From Corynebacterium urogenitale (GTDB lineage Bacteria > Actinomycetota > Actinomycetes > Mycobacteriales > Mycobacteriaceae): 64,000 nt of DNA. Each line of letters opens with the position of its first letter. Positions within the stretch are counted from its first letter, which is position 1. The position numbers and the translations under genes are program-made. The notes beneath the pieces are model-generated. The model had not been told where the DNA came from and ran no database searches. It worked only from the letters and a program-made list of their open reading frames with translations. Where the stretch lies: assembly GCF_009026825.1 (NCBI RefSeq), contig NZ_CP045032.1:1054001-1118000 (forward strand), given 5' to 3'. Positions 5,897 through 12,550 of the stretch are shown one piece after another.

Positions 5897-7198
5897 ATGG
5901 AGAAGGTTGTGTTCGGTCGGTCTGCGAAGAAGGAGAATGAGCAGCTCCAGGGTTATGTTGCGCAGCTGCAAGCGCAGATAGCTAGTATGGAGCAGTTTAT
6001 TCAGTCCATAGGCGCTGGGGATGTTGCGCAGCTGGAGCAGGTGAAGAACCAAAAGCTCTTCGAGCTCCAGAATCTCGATAACCAGCGCCAGCAGCTCGAG
6101 CGTGAGGTGGGCGAGCTGGGGGACAGGAAGCGCAAGGTTGAGCTTGAGGCTGAGGACTTGCGTAAGCAGATGGTGGATGCCCGTGAGGAGATTACCCTCC
6201 AGGGTTTCGGTCTGTACGACTACGAGAACCCGGCTGAAGAGTCGATGAGGCTCGCAGACGAGCTTGATTCGGTAAAGGATGAGATTAAGCAGACGGTCAA
6301 GGATAAAAAGGCGGTTTCGGCTACGACAGGTTTTACCTACAACAATTCGATTGCTAAGGGTAAGTCTTTCGTAAACAAGCTGTCGAAGCTGGCCTTGCGT
6401 TCTTACAATGCCGAGGTTGAGAACGCTGTCACGCGCTTGAAGGCGGGCAATATCCAAGCGGCTGAAAAGAGGCTGGAGAGGGCTCGGAATGAAGTCCAGA
6501 GGATGGGGGACATGATTAGTCTCCAGATTACGCCTGAGTACCACCGGCTGAGACTGCTGGAGCTACAGCTTGCCTACCAGCACCTCCAGGCGAAGAAGGC
6601 TGCTAAGGAGGCTGAACGGGAGGAGAAGGCGCGTCTCCGCGAGGAGAAGAAAGCGCAGCAAGAGATGGAAGCTGAGCGTAAGCGTCTCCAGAAAGAGGAG
6701 AGCCACTACCTCAACGCGATCACCAAGCTGCAATCGGAAGGGCGTACCTCTGAAATCGAAGAGCTGGAGTTCAAGCTGGAGGAGATTCGGAAGGGTATCG
6801 ACGATGTTGATTACCGTGCTGCCAACATCCGCGCTGGTTACGTGTACGTGATCTCGAACATCGGCAGTTTCGGTGGGAACATCGTCAAGATCGGCATGAC
6901 GCGCAGGCTTGATCCGATGGATCGTGTACGAGAGCTCGGGGATGCTTCGGTTCCGTTCAACTTCGATGTTCACGCTCTGCACTTCTCTGAGGATGCGGTG
7001 GGGGTTGAGGCCGCGTTGCACCGTCATTTCGAGAAGGCGAAGGTAAACTTGGTGAACAATCGCCGCGAGTTCTTCTATGCAACGCCTGCGGAGGTTAAGG
7101 AAGTGCTTTCCCGGATCGAAGGCAACGTACTCGAGTACCGGGATGAGGCGGAAGCAGAGCAGTTCAAGCTATCTCAAGCTATGAGGGAAGACCTGTGA
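5897..7198 (+). CDS. coiled-coil DUF4041 / T5orf172 (GIY-YIG-like) protein
   Basis: About 433 aa. Residues 10-110 form a long coiled coil, the middle is DUF4041-like (about 100-210), another charged coiled coil follows (about 225-310). The C terminus (about 325-410) has the T5orf172/MUG113 fold: AGYVYVISN...VKIGMTRR..DPMDRVRELGDASVPFNFDVHAL...ALHRHFE.....NRREFFYA, a relative of GIY-YIG nucleases. Start is uncertain: TTG 5882 lies one base after GAGGGAGG, ATG 5897 is next in frame. Proteins of this type are frequent in prophages and islands; their role is not established. Possibly nicking or interference with helper DNA. Confidence 0.8.
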   Translation: MEKVVFGRSAKKENEQLQGYVAQLQAQIASMEQFIQSIGAGDVAQLEQVKNQKLFELQNLDNQRQQLEREVGELGDRKRKVELEAEDLRKQMVDAREEITLQGFGLYDYENPAEESMRLADELDSVKDEIKQTVKDKKAVSATTGFTYNNSIAKGKSFVNKLSKLALRSYNAEVENAVTRLKAGNIQAAEKRLERARNEVQRMGDMISLQITPEYHRLRLLELQLAYQHLQAKKAAKEAEREEKARLREEKKAQQEMEAERKRLQKEESHYLNAITKLQSEGRTSEIEELEFKLEEIRKGIDDVDYRAANIRAGYVYVISNIGSFGGNIVKIGMTRRLDPMDRVRELGDASVPFNFDVHALHFSEDAVGVEAALHRHFEKAKVNLVNNRREFFYATPAEVKEVLSRIEGNVLEYRDEAEAEQFKLSQAMREDL

Positions 7199-7268
7199 TT
7201 GCTGCTTAGTCTCGCAGGCCAGCGGAGCTGAATTTAGATCGGTACAGGTAAACCGTGCAGAGTTTTCA

Positions 7269-7300
7269 AGCCCCTCGAGGTTCCCGCCTCGAGGGCTTTT
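7269..7300 (+). terminator. terminator/attenuator upstream of HNH-like paralogue 2
   Basis: Perfect 9-bp stem CCCTCGAGG/CCTCGAGGG (7272-7280, 7287-7295), extended by two pairs around a bulge, with TTTT at 7297-7300. It lies 24 bases before the next start, mirroring the terminator just before paralogue 1. Confidence 0.75.
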
Positions 7301-7323
7301 GTTATCCGAGGAAGGGGTTAAGA

Positions 7324-7917
7324 ATGACTGTTTACAACGGTAGGAGCAAGGCCTTTAGAGCTGAGCGGCTCAGACTGTTCGAGGAGGGGAAGCGAAGGTG
7401 TATTACCTGCCACCGCGTGAAGCGGATAGCGACCTGCTACACAACCTCAGTTCGAGGAGCCAATGGGATTAACGGGCAGTGCAACCACTGCAGGCGTAGT
7501 TCTCATCGGAAACGCTACTCAGGTTTGTATGAGGCTCTTAGGGATGGGGAACGGCGGGCTCGCAAAGCCGGGCTCCGTGCGGATCACTTCAGCCCGGGCG
7601 AGTTGATGGACTACTGGAGGAGTGTGGGGATAGATCCTTGGGTCTGTGCTGTGACGGGTGAACAGCTGACTCAGGCAACCAGGAACGTCGATCATGTTCA
7701 GCCGCTGGATGCGCCAGATTCGGCGGGGCACACCATAACCAACGTGGTGCCCGTCCTAGCTGAGTACAACCGCTGGAAGGGTAGTAAGTCGGTTGTCGAG
7801 GCGTTGGCGAGCTGGTGGGATGCGCCGGGGAATGATCCGAAGGATCCTGAAGGGATCGAAGGTGCATTCGTGATAGAAGGTTGGTTTGAGCCGGAGCGGG
7901 GCAGCGTTGAACGATAG
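7324..7917 (+). CDS. zinc-finger/HNH-like phage endonuclease, paralogue 2
   Basis: 197 aa from ATG 7324 (GAAGGGG upstream). Same length and layout as the gene at 3112: CxxC (RCITC about residue 31) and CxxC (CNHC about 59) zinc site, RRARKAGL..DHFSP helix region, then NVDHVQPLDAPDSAGH..TNVVPVLAEYNRWKGSK, an HNH-like core. Aligned parts share motifs such as DHxxPLDxPDSxGH. An extra acidic C-terminal tail differs from paralogue 1. Which of the two is catalytic cannot be decided from sequence; both keep the His/Asn pattern. Confidence 0.7.
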   Translation: MTVYNGRSKAFRAERLRLFEEGKRRCITCHRVKRIATCYTTSVRGANGINGQCNHCRRSSHRKRYSGLYEALRDGERRARKAGLRADHFSPGELMDYWRSVGIDPWVCAVTGEQLTQATRNVDHVQPLDAPDSAGHTITNVVPVLAEYNRWKGSKSVVEALASWWDAPGNDPKDPEGIEGAFVIEGWFEPERGSVER

Positions 7918-7957
7918 GATTCTGCTAATCACTAATCCCTCGGGGAGGAGAAGCGCT

Positions 7958-7984
7958 TTGGAAAAGTTGGAGGCGGTGCGTTGA
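7958..7984 (+). CDS. possible 8-codon leader peptide
   Basis: TTG 7958 with GGGGAGGAG at 7943-7951 opens an 8-codon frame (MEKLEAVR) whose TGA overlaps the TTG start of the ATPase gene (TTGA at 7981-7984). Such an overlap would couple translation of the replication gene to the leader. Too short to prove. Confidence 0.25.
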   Translation: MEKLEAVR

Positions 7985-9033
7985 GCCAGTTCAGCCGACA
8001 AGAGCCTTTTTCAAACGAGTATGTCGATGAAAACGGGCGATTAACTAGTCTGGGTGAAGAGAGCCTTGCTCAGTGGCTCGCAGCGCCTTACAGGCTCGAT
8101 AATCTCCAAAACAATCCGGTAAGCCCGGAAGATCACTGGCTTATTCCAGGGGTTGTATCGACTTCCAACACGTTTGTGTATGGGCAATCGAAGGTGGGTA
8201 AGTCTTTCCTAGTTTCGGGGATTGTGAAGAGCCTTGTTGATGGGGAAAAGCTCCTCGGCAAGGAGCCGCTTAAGAGCAGATTGCGGGTGTACATCCTCAC
8301 AACCGATGCAGGAAGCGAACTGGAGTACCAGGAGCGGCTTACAGCTCTAGGGGTTAGCCCGGAGTTAGTTTTTGTCCAGCCGTTGCACGGGGAGCTGACC
8401 CCGGCTCGCTGGGAGGCGCTCCGGGATAGTGTTGTCGGAGTCAAGGCGGATGTCGTGGTTCTGGATCATGCTACGGGCGTGATCCAAGGAGATATTAATC
8501 TCAGGGAGCCGTGGCTCGAGTTGTGGAGAGAGCTTCACAAGTTCGAGGGAGTAGCTCGGATTCTGGTGGGGCACTCCACAGATTCGAAGTTCGAAGGTCG
8601 GGAAATTAAGCGCCCCTCGGGTAATGCGGCTGCAACACAATTTGCTCGAGCCAGGGTTTATCTCAGCGCTCCGGGAGGTGCCACTCTCTCGAAGCGTGTG
8701 ATCTCCTTGGTATCCAACAACGCCCCTTCCGAGGTGATCGAGTGTGACCTTGGAGCGGATGGCCGGTTTAGTGAGAGGGGAGAAGTAAAAGATTCGGGCT
8801 ACAACCGGTCTCAAAAGAAGTTGGACGCCGGAGCTAAGATTGTTGAGCTCGCTGTGGAGGCAGCGCCCGGTAAGCAGTCCGAGGTTCATGCTCGGATCGC
8901 GCGCCACCCTGAGCTAGTGGAAATCGTGGGGGAGAGGTACTCCGAGGGTACTGTTCGCAACAAACTAAAAGGTTCAGGGAGGGTTGCTTGGGATCGAAAG
9001 GCTCAGCGTTATCGGCCGAAGGAAGTGCACTAA
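7981..9033 (+). CDS. RepA-like RecA-fold AAA ATPase (replication protein)
   Basis: 350 aa, TTG start at 7981 with GGAGG seven bases upstream. Walker A GQSKVGKS (about residues 68-75), Walker B VVVLDHATG (about 157-165), and a LVGHSTDSK..EGREIKRPSGNAA segment after it are typical of AAA_25/RepA hexameric helicase-like ATPases of plasmids, phages and satellites. The C-terminal 80 residues (KIVELAVEAAPGKQSEV...EGTVRNKLKGSGRVAWDR) look like a winged helix able to bind DNA. An iteron cluster begins inside its last codons. It most likely starts or drives replication of the excised element. Confidence 0.8.
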   Translation: MSQFSRQEPFSNEYVDENGRLTSLGEESLAQWLAAPYRLDNLQNNPVSPEDHWLIPGVVSTSNTFVYGQSKVGKSFLVSGIVKSLVDGEKLLGKEPLKSRLRVYILTTDAGSELEYQERLTALGVSPELVFVQPLHGELTPARWEALRDSVVGVKADVVVLDHATGVIQGDINLREPWLELWRELHKFEGVARILVGHSTDSKFEGREIKRPSGNAAATQFARARVYLSAPGGATLSKRVISLVSNNAPSEVIECDLGADGRFSERGEVKDSGYNRSQKKLDAGAKIVELAVEAAPGKQSEVHARIARHPELVEIVGERYSEGTVRNKLKGSGRVAWDRKAQRYRPKEVH

Positions 9034-9171
9034 AAGTGCACGGGAAACTAGCTTGGTTGTGCACTTTCTAGAGTTTATGCAGGTCGGGAGTTTCAAAGTG
9101 CATTATATTCACGTGCAAAAGTAATGCACTTCTCCATGTTTCCGCAGGTCAGAGCAAGTGCACAAGTGCAC
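9023..9171. other. iteron cluster, candidate replication origin
   Basis: Seven copies of AAGTGCA(C/T): direct at 9023, 9034, 9096, 9156, 9164 and inverted at 9059 and 9124 (each 8 bp). They start in the end of the ATPase gene and are followed by a TTATATAAG AT-rich stretch. Iterons plus AT-rich DNA directly downstream of a rep gene is the usual origin arrangement in plasmids and satellites. Confidence 0.6.
9143..9154 (+). repeat. island-specific 12-mer CGCAGGTCAGAG, copy 2
   Basis: Second exact copy; lies between iterons at 9124 and 9156. Shares 13 bp (CCGCAGGTCAGAG) with copy 3. Confidence 0.5.
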
Positions 9172-9185
9172 TGCATCCCCTTATA

Positions 9186-9561
9186 TAAGACTAACGTCTT
9201 AGATCCCCTAACTTAACTCTCTTCCTTCGGACAGCCTTTTCATTGGCTGTCCTCAATCCGTAGGCGAGGTGAAAATAACACAGGTCGGCTTAGGCGACCT
9301 TGTTGTTTGAACCAGGACGAGCAGGGAGCCCCTTGAGAGGGCTCCTAGCGAGTAGGGGGTGTTAGCGGCCTGGAGTGGCCGCTGGTGGAGAAAGCGGCCG
9401 GTTCAAACCGGGCGCTGGGGACAGAGGCCGCTGTGTTCTAGCGGCCTGAGTAAAGAGCAGAGCCGCTCTCTGGAAGCGGCTGTGCAGGGAGAAAGTAGCG
9501 GCCGCTGGCTGGAAAGCGGCCGATGGAAGAACAGCTAGCCGCCGTAGGGTGGCGGCTGGCT
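9186..9561 (+). ncRNA. candidate second structured RNA with six related hairpins
   Basis: No gene lies in 9034-9644. Hairpins: TAAGAC/GTCTTA (9186-9201), GGACAGCC/GGCTGTCC (9229-9252), AGGTCG/CGACCT extended by AACA/TGTT (9277-9304), GGAGCCC/GGGCTCC (9325-9345). Then six with related stems at 9364, 9393, 9425, 9461, 9499 and 9533. Linkers between the six are purine-rich. It is transcribed, if at all, downstream of the ATPase gene and converges with the integrase. Either an RNA or a DNA-level array of binding sites. Confidence 0.45.
9364..9561 (+). repeat. array of six AGCGGCC-type inverted repeats
   Basis: Stems: AGCGGCC/GGCCGCT (9364-9383), AGCGgCCGG/CCGGgCGCT (9393-9416), AGGCCGCT/AGCGGCCT (9425-9447), AGCCGCT/AGCGGCT (9461-9481), CGGCCGCT/AGCGGCCG (9499-9522), AGCTAGCCGCC/GGCGGCTGGCT (9533-9561). 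Start-to-start spacing is 29-38 bp. Loops differ while stems are conserved, which points to selection on the stems. Confidence 0.6.
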
Positions 9562-9627
9562 CGGGGTGGACTACAGTCCTGGCTCTCCAGCCGGAGCAAC
9601 GTTGTTACTCCTCTGTGAGAGCAGCTA

Positions 9628-9646
9628 AGCGAGCGTGAAGCTCGCT
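9628..9646 (-). terminator. hairpin at the integrase stop
   Basis: AGCGAGC/GCTCGCT (9628-9634, 9640-9646) overlaps the stop codon of the integrase. No clear T run on the minus strand, so termination is only probable. Confidence 0.4.
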
Positions 9647-10793
9647 AAGACACAGTTTGTTGGTTGAGGTTAATGCGGTTCATGAGCTCCAACGGGCGGT
9701 GCTCACGAACTCGCATGTACACATCCAGGATTGTCGAAACATCCTCCTGGCCAAGAACCCGGCCGATCTCCTTCGGGGTTGCGCCCGCCTCAGCTAGTCG
9801 TGTGATGAGCCAGTTCCTACCGTAGTGGGGAGTGATCTCCTCCGGGGCTCCAGCCTTCCGCTTAGCGTTGTTGAACACCGATCTGAAGGAGGTGTCCATG
9901 ACGGGGTTACCTACCGCGGTGGTGGTAAGAAACTCACTCCCAGAACCTGGGAACTGTTTTAGGTGATTCTCCAGGGTGTGCTGAAACTCCTTCAGCACCG
10001 GAACTTCCCTGAACCCCGCTTCAGTCTTGGTCTTGGGTTGCCACCGAGTGAAGGTTTTGCGCTCCTCGTTCACGAGCCGCTGAAGAGTTCCTTCGATCCT
10101 GAGCGTGTAACCGGAGCGGTTTTTCACCACGTGCTTGTACTGGAGTCCGAGCGTTTCCCCGATCCTGAGCCCGTGAAACAAGCACAGCGCCGTAGCGAGC
10201 TTGTAGCGCTCCGGCATGTGCTCGAGTATCCCCTTCAGCTGCTCGGTCTCCGGAAGATTCTTGCGCTTGCGCGGTGGCCGCTTGCGAGCAGCCCGGATGT
10301 CCACAGGGTTGTAGGGGAGGAACCCGTATTCGACTGCGAGTGCGATAGCTGCTCTCAGTTTCGAGTACGCCTTCTTGTTCCTGTCGGGTGTTGCTGGATA
10401 GCGCTGGTTGATGTCCTTCCACCAGCCTGCAACAAGCAGGGGAGTGAGCCTATCCACCGGGATGCTCACGAGCTCCGGAGAGTTGAGTATCCGCTGGTTC
10501 AGGATGTCGGTGTAGGTTGCTTTCGATGAATCGCGGATGTCTACCGATGTTTGCTGGAGCCAGTGCTCAACGATCTCCCCGACCGTTGGAATATCCGGAG
10601 CGTCCTGATTGCTCGGAGGCTCCCACGTACCAAGGTCGATCTGTCTCCTGATTCCCGCGAGCCACCCGAGCGCGGAGAGCTTGTCGGGGAAGGTGTTGTC
10701 CGCTTTGTAGGTTTCACCGTTCGGAGCGGTGTACCGCGCTTGGTAACGCCCACTCGGCAATCGTCTCACCGAGCCCCACTGATTTCGTGCCAT
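9645..10793 (-). CDS. int: tyrosine-recombinase integrase
   Basis: 382 aa from the ATG at 10793 (a GTG at 10832 is a longer alternative). The N-terminal part RNQWGSVRRLPSGRYQARYT is an AP2-like arm-binding domain, followed by a core-binding domain (about 65-160) and the catalytic domain. Catalytic residues: Arg in HGLRIGETLGL, Lys region TKTEAG, HYGR in place of the usual HxLR box, Gln in LGQEDVSTILDVYMRV where His is more common, and Tyr in DVYM. It sits next to attR and integrates the element into tRNA-Pro. Its start codon overlaps a pair of arm-type sites, which suggests self-regulation. Confidence 0.92.
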   Translation of the reverse strand: MARNQWGSVRRLPSGRYQARYTAPNGETYKADNTFPDKLSALGWLAGIRRQIDLGTWEPPSNQDAPDIPTVGEIVEHWLQQTSVDIRDSSKATYTDILNQRILNSPELVSIPVDRLTPLLVAGWWKDINQRYPATPDRNKKAYSKLRAAIALAVEYGFLPYNPVDIRAARKRPPRKRKNLPETEQLKGILEHMPERYKLATALCLFHGLRIGETLGLQYKHVVKNRSGYTLRIEGTLQRLVNEERKTFTRWQPKTKTEAGFREVPVLKEFQHTLENHLKQFPGSGSEFLTTTAVGNPVMDTSFRSVFNNAKRKAGAPEEITPHYGRNWLITRLAEAGATPKEIGRVLGQEDVSTILDVYMRVREHRPLELMNRINLNQQTVS

Positions 10794-10805
10794 AACCGTG
10801 CCAGA
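10786..10805 (+). promoter_or_regulatory. paired arm-type integrase sites, right arm
   Basis: CGTGCCATA (10786-10794) and CGTGCCAGA (10797-10805), 11 bp apart like the left pair at 448-467 and in the same orientation. The pair covers the integrase start codon. Confidence 0.65.
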
Positions 10806-10843
10806 TCTCCCCGAAAAACTCCCTCCGGGCACCCGAGGGGTTC

Positions 10844-10876
10844 TCAGGGCATTCTGTATACTGAAACATGCCCTGA
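10844..10876. promoter_or_regulatory. inverted repeat in the integrase promoter region
   Basis: TCAGGGCAT (10844-10852) and ATGCCCTGA (10868-10876) form 9-bp arms around a 15-bp spacer containing TATACT-like sequence. Possible operator or excisionase site controlling int. Confidence 0.45.
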
Positions 10877-10915
10877 ACAGGAGAAAGCAGGCCAGCTGGT
10901 GCTTGTAAAAACACC

Positions 10916-10927
10916 CTCTGACCTGCG
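10916..10927 (-). repeat. island-specific 12-mer CGCAGGTCAGAG, copy 3
   Basis: Exact copy on the minus strand, five bases from the attR core. Confidence 0.5.
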
Positions 10928-10931
10928 GTTT

Positions 10932-10972
10932 GTCGGGCTAACAGGATTTGAACCTGCGACCCCCACACCCCC
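10932..10972 (-). repeat. attachment site copy (attR) within tRNA-Pro
   Basis: Identical over 41 bp to 329-369 and forming the 3' half of the intact tRNA-Pro gene. Confidence 0.9.
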
Positions 10973-11006
10973 AGTGTGGTGCGCTGCCAAACTGCGCCAT
11001 AGCCCG
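10933..11006 (-). tRNA. tRNA-Pro (anticodon GGG)
   Basis: 74 nt on the minus strand without encoded CCA. Acceptor stem CGGGCTA/TAGCCCG with discriminator A, D arm GCGC...GCGC, anticodon stem CCACA/TGTGG with loop CTGGGGG giving anticodon GGG, variable loop, and T arm GCAGG-TTCAAAT-CCTGT. It is the target of the island; the 3' half is supplied by the island's att copy, and the original downstream terminator is now at 281-320. Confidence 0.95.
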
Positions 11007-11016
11007 CCGCCTCGCA

Positions 11017-11036
11017 AGGAAGCCTTGGGGCTTCCT
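11017..11036 (-). other. perfect hairpin in the tRNA-Pro leader
   Basis: AGGAAGCC/GGCTTCCT (8 bp, 4-nt loop) lies ten bases before the mature tRNA 5' end on the minus strand. It may guide processing or act as an upstream terminator. Nothing else is recognised in 11007-11162. Confidence 0.4.
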
Positions 11037-11162
11037 GAAGAGACTCGATTAGCTTACACCACGTGCTCGGTGCACTGATAAATGCCCGGAATTAAAGGCG
11101 GCAAGCTGCGGTGTTTGTGGAGTAAAGATGCAGTTGAAAGCGTGAATGTGAGGATCGTGGCT

Positions 11163-11666
11163 CTAGTCCGCTGGCTCCTCGACCGGGGACTCAGTGACGA
11201 CGATGCCATCGGAATCGCAGTAGGCGATGTGCCCTGGGACGAAGTCCACTCCGCCGAAAGAAACGGTTACGTCGCGCTCGCCTTCGCCAGTCTTCGTCGA
11301 CTTGCGTGGATTGGTGCCTAGCGCCTTGCAGCCGAACTCCATCGTGCCGATGACAGCGGAGTCGCGGATAGCGCCATTGACGATCACGCCAGCCCATCCG
11401 TGATCCTTACCCAAACCCGCGATGATATCGCCAACCAGGGCGGTGTGAATGGAAGCATCGCCATCAATGACGAGCACGCCACCCGGGTTGTCCTCACCCA
11501 AAACGCTCTTCAACAGCGCATTGTCCTGGAAGCACTTCACCGTGGTGATAGGCCCGGCGAATTCAATGTTTCCACCGAGGTTCTGGAATTGGGTATCGCA
11601 GCTGCGCACATCGGCGCCAATAATATCGACTAGGTCAGCGGTAGCAATAAATTTCACATCAGTCAT
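11163..11666 (-). CDS. rraA: RraA-family protein
   Basis: 167 aa; the start is the ATG at 11666 giving [15 protein letters not shown] (the frame is open to 11768). The fold is that of RraA: early [45 protein letters not shown], and the [14 protein letters not shown] segment. Such proteins inhibit RNase E in Escherichia coli, while others act as 4-hydroxy-4-methyl-2-oxoglutarate aldolases; GxxRD-type metal residues (GAIRDS) are present, so either role is possible. First host gene on the right side of the island. Confidence 0.85.
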   Translation of the reverse strand: MTDVKFIATADLVDIIGADVRSCDTQFQNLGGNIEFAGPITTVKCFQDNALLKSVLGEDNPGGVLVIDGDASIHTALVGDIIAGLGKDHGWAGVIVNGAIRDSAVIGTMEFGCKALGTNPRKSTKTGEGERDVTVSFGGVDFVPGHIAYCDSDGIVVTESPVEEPAD

Positions 11667-11701
11667 AGGTGATAGCTTACGCCACCGACGTGACCAGTGA
11701 T

Positions 11702-12481
11702 TTAGACCACGTAGGGTCGCGCCCATTGTGAGATCAACTCGCCAACACGCTGACCTGATCCACGCCACGTCAGTAAGTGATCCACCTCAGGCACCGAAAT
11801 CAAGCTTGTGGGCTGACTGCTGGCGACGAAAATCCTCAGTGCGTCGCGGAATGGCACAGTCTGGTCGAAAGGGGAATGGGCGATGAGAAGGTTGATCTTG
11901 CTTTCACCCAGCGCTGCGATATCTGCAGCGGGATCCGATGCCGCGAGATCTTCCAGCATTGCCCTCGTGATGCGGACAGTGCGGCCAGAGAGCGGGACAT
12001 CCAGGAAGGCCCCTTCATCCGCCTTGGCGAGTTTCGTAATGATCTCCGGAATTGTTACAGCCGCGTGCCTCGGATCGTAGGGAGCGCCAATGGTGGCGAC
12101 GGCCTTCACGGTGGGGATACGGGAGCCCGCCCGAATCACCGCGGCGCCACCCAAAGAATGACCAACGAGCAGCGATGGTGCCGTGTACTTCGCCTCTAGC
12201 CATTGAGCCACGTGGACGAGGTCATCGACGTTGTGGCTGAGGACTAAATCGCTGAAAGTGATGCGCAGGCTCGCGTAACCGTGGCGGGCCAGGGTCTTCG
12301 ACATGCGGCTGACACCGGGCGCATTCTTATTGCAGGTAAAGCAGTGGGCCATCAGGATAACGGCGCCATTGTGCTCGGCGGGAATGTCGTAGGTGCCCTC
12401 AATTTCCCCATGAGGACCCGTAGGGATGGAGACGCTCGTTGAGCGCATAGGTGGAGTCTTTGCAGCCATGGTTGTTGCCAT
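11702..12481 (-). CDS. alpha/beta-hydrolase (OsmC-associated type)
   Basis: 259 aa. Nucleophile elbow GHSLGG (about residue 107), acid in SPFDQTVP (about 207) and His in EVDHLLTW (about 240) form the expected triad; an oxyanion-type segment [10 protein letters not shown] lies near residue 45. This pattern (HCFTCxK) is seen in hydrolases of unknown substrate often fused or linked to OsmC domains. No signal peptide, so cytosolic. It is divergent from secA2 and may share a promoter region with it. Confidence 0.8.
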   Translation of the reverse strand: MATTMAAKTPPMRSTSVSIPTGPHGEIEGTYDIPAEHNGAVILMAHCFTCNKNAPGVSRMSKTLARHGYASLRITFSDLVLSHNVDDLVHVAQWLEAKYTAPSLLVGHSLGGAAVIRAGSRIPTVKAVATIGAPYDPRHAAVTIPEIITKLAKADEGAFLDVPLSGRTVRITRAMLEDLAASDPAADIAALGESKINLLIAHSPFDQTVPFRDALRIFVASSQPTSLISVPEVDHLLTWRGSGQRVGELISQWARPYVV

Positions 12482-12550
12482 TCTCGGTCTCGGGCTTCGC
12501 TACTGTTGAACTATCAGATTAACGACCGATCCGAAGGGCAGGCCGCACAC

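Larger units (their letters stand above)
329..10972. mobile_element. integrated phage-satellite-like element at tRNA-Pro(GGG)
   Basis: The element is bounded by the 41-bp direct repeats. Its integrase gene sits at the right end and points into the element. Cargo visible: possible excisionase-like protein, lipoprotein, structured RNA zone with an HNH fragment, two paralogous HNH-like proteins, small terminase subunit, DUF4041/T5orf172 protein, RecA-fold ATPase with downstream iterons. No large terminase, portal, capsid, tail or lysis gene is found among the reading frames, so it cannot make particles alone. Integrase + replication + TerS without structural genes is the pattern of phage satellites (PICI-like); the assignment as a satellite is inference. 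Confidence 0.85.

Noticed and set aside
9364..9561. CsrA/RsmA sponge RNA because of GGA-rich linkers
   Set aside because: CsrA is not expected in corynebacteria and the GGA motifs lie outside the hairpin loops.
329..10972. Ordinary defective prophage
   Set aside because: The genes present look intact and modular (int, rep, ori, terS) while all structural functions are missing together, which fits a satellite better; a remnant is not fully excluded.
11082..11321. 79-aa plus-strand frame next to the tRNA
   Set aside because: It lies antisense over the 3' end of rraA and has no ribosome-binding site or recognised motif.
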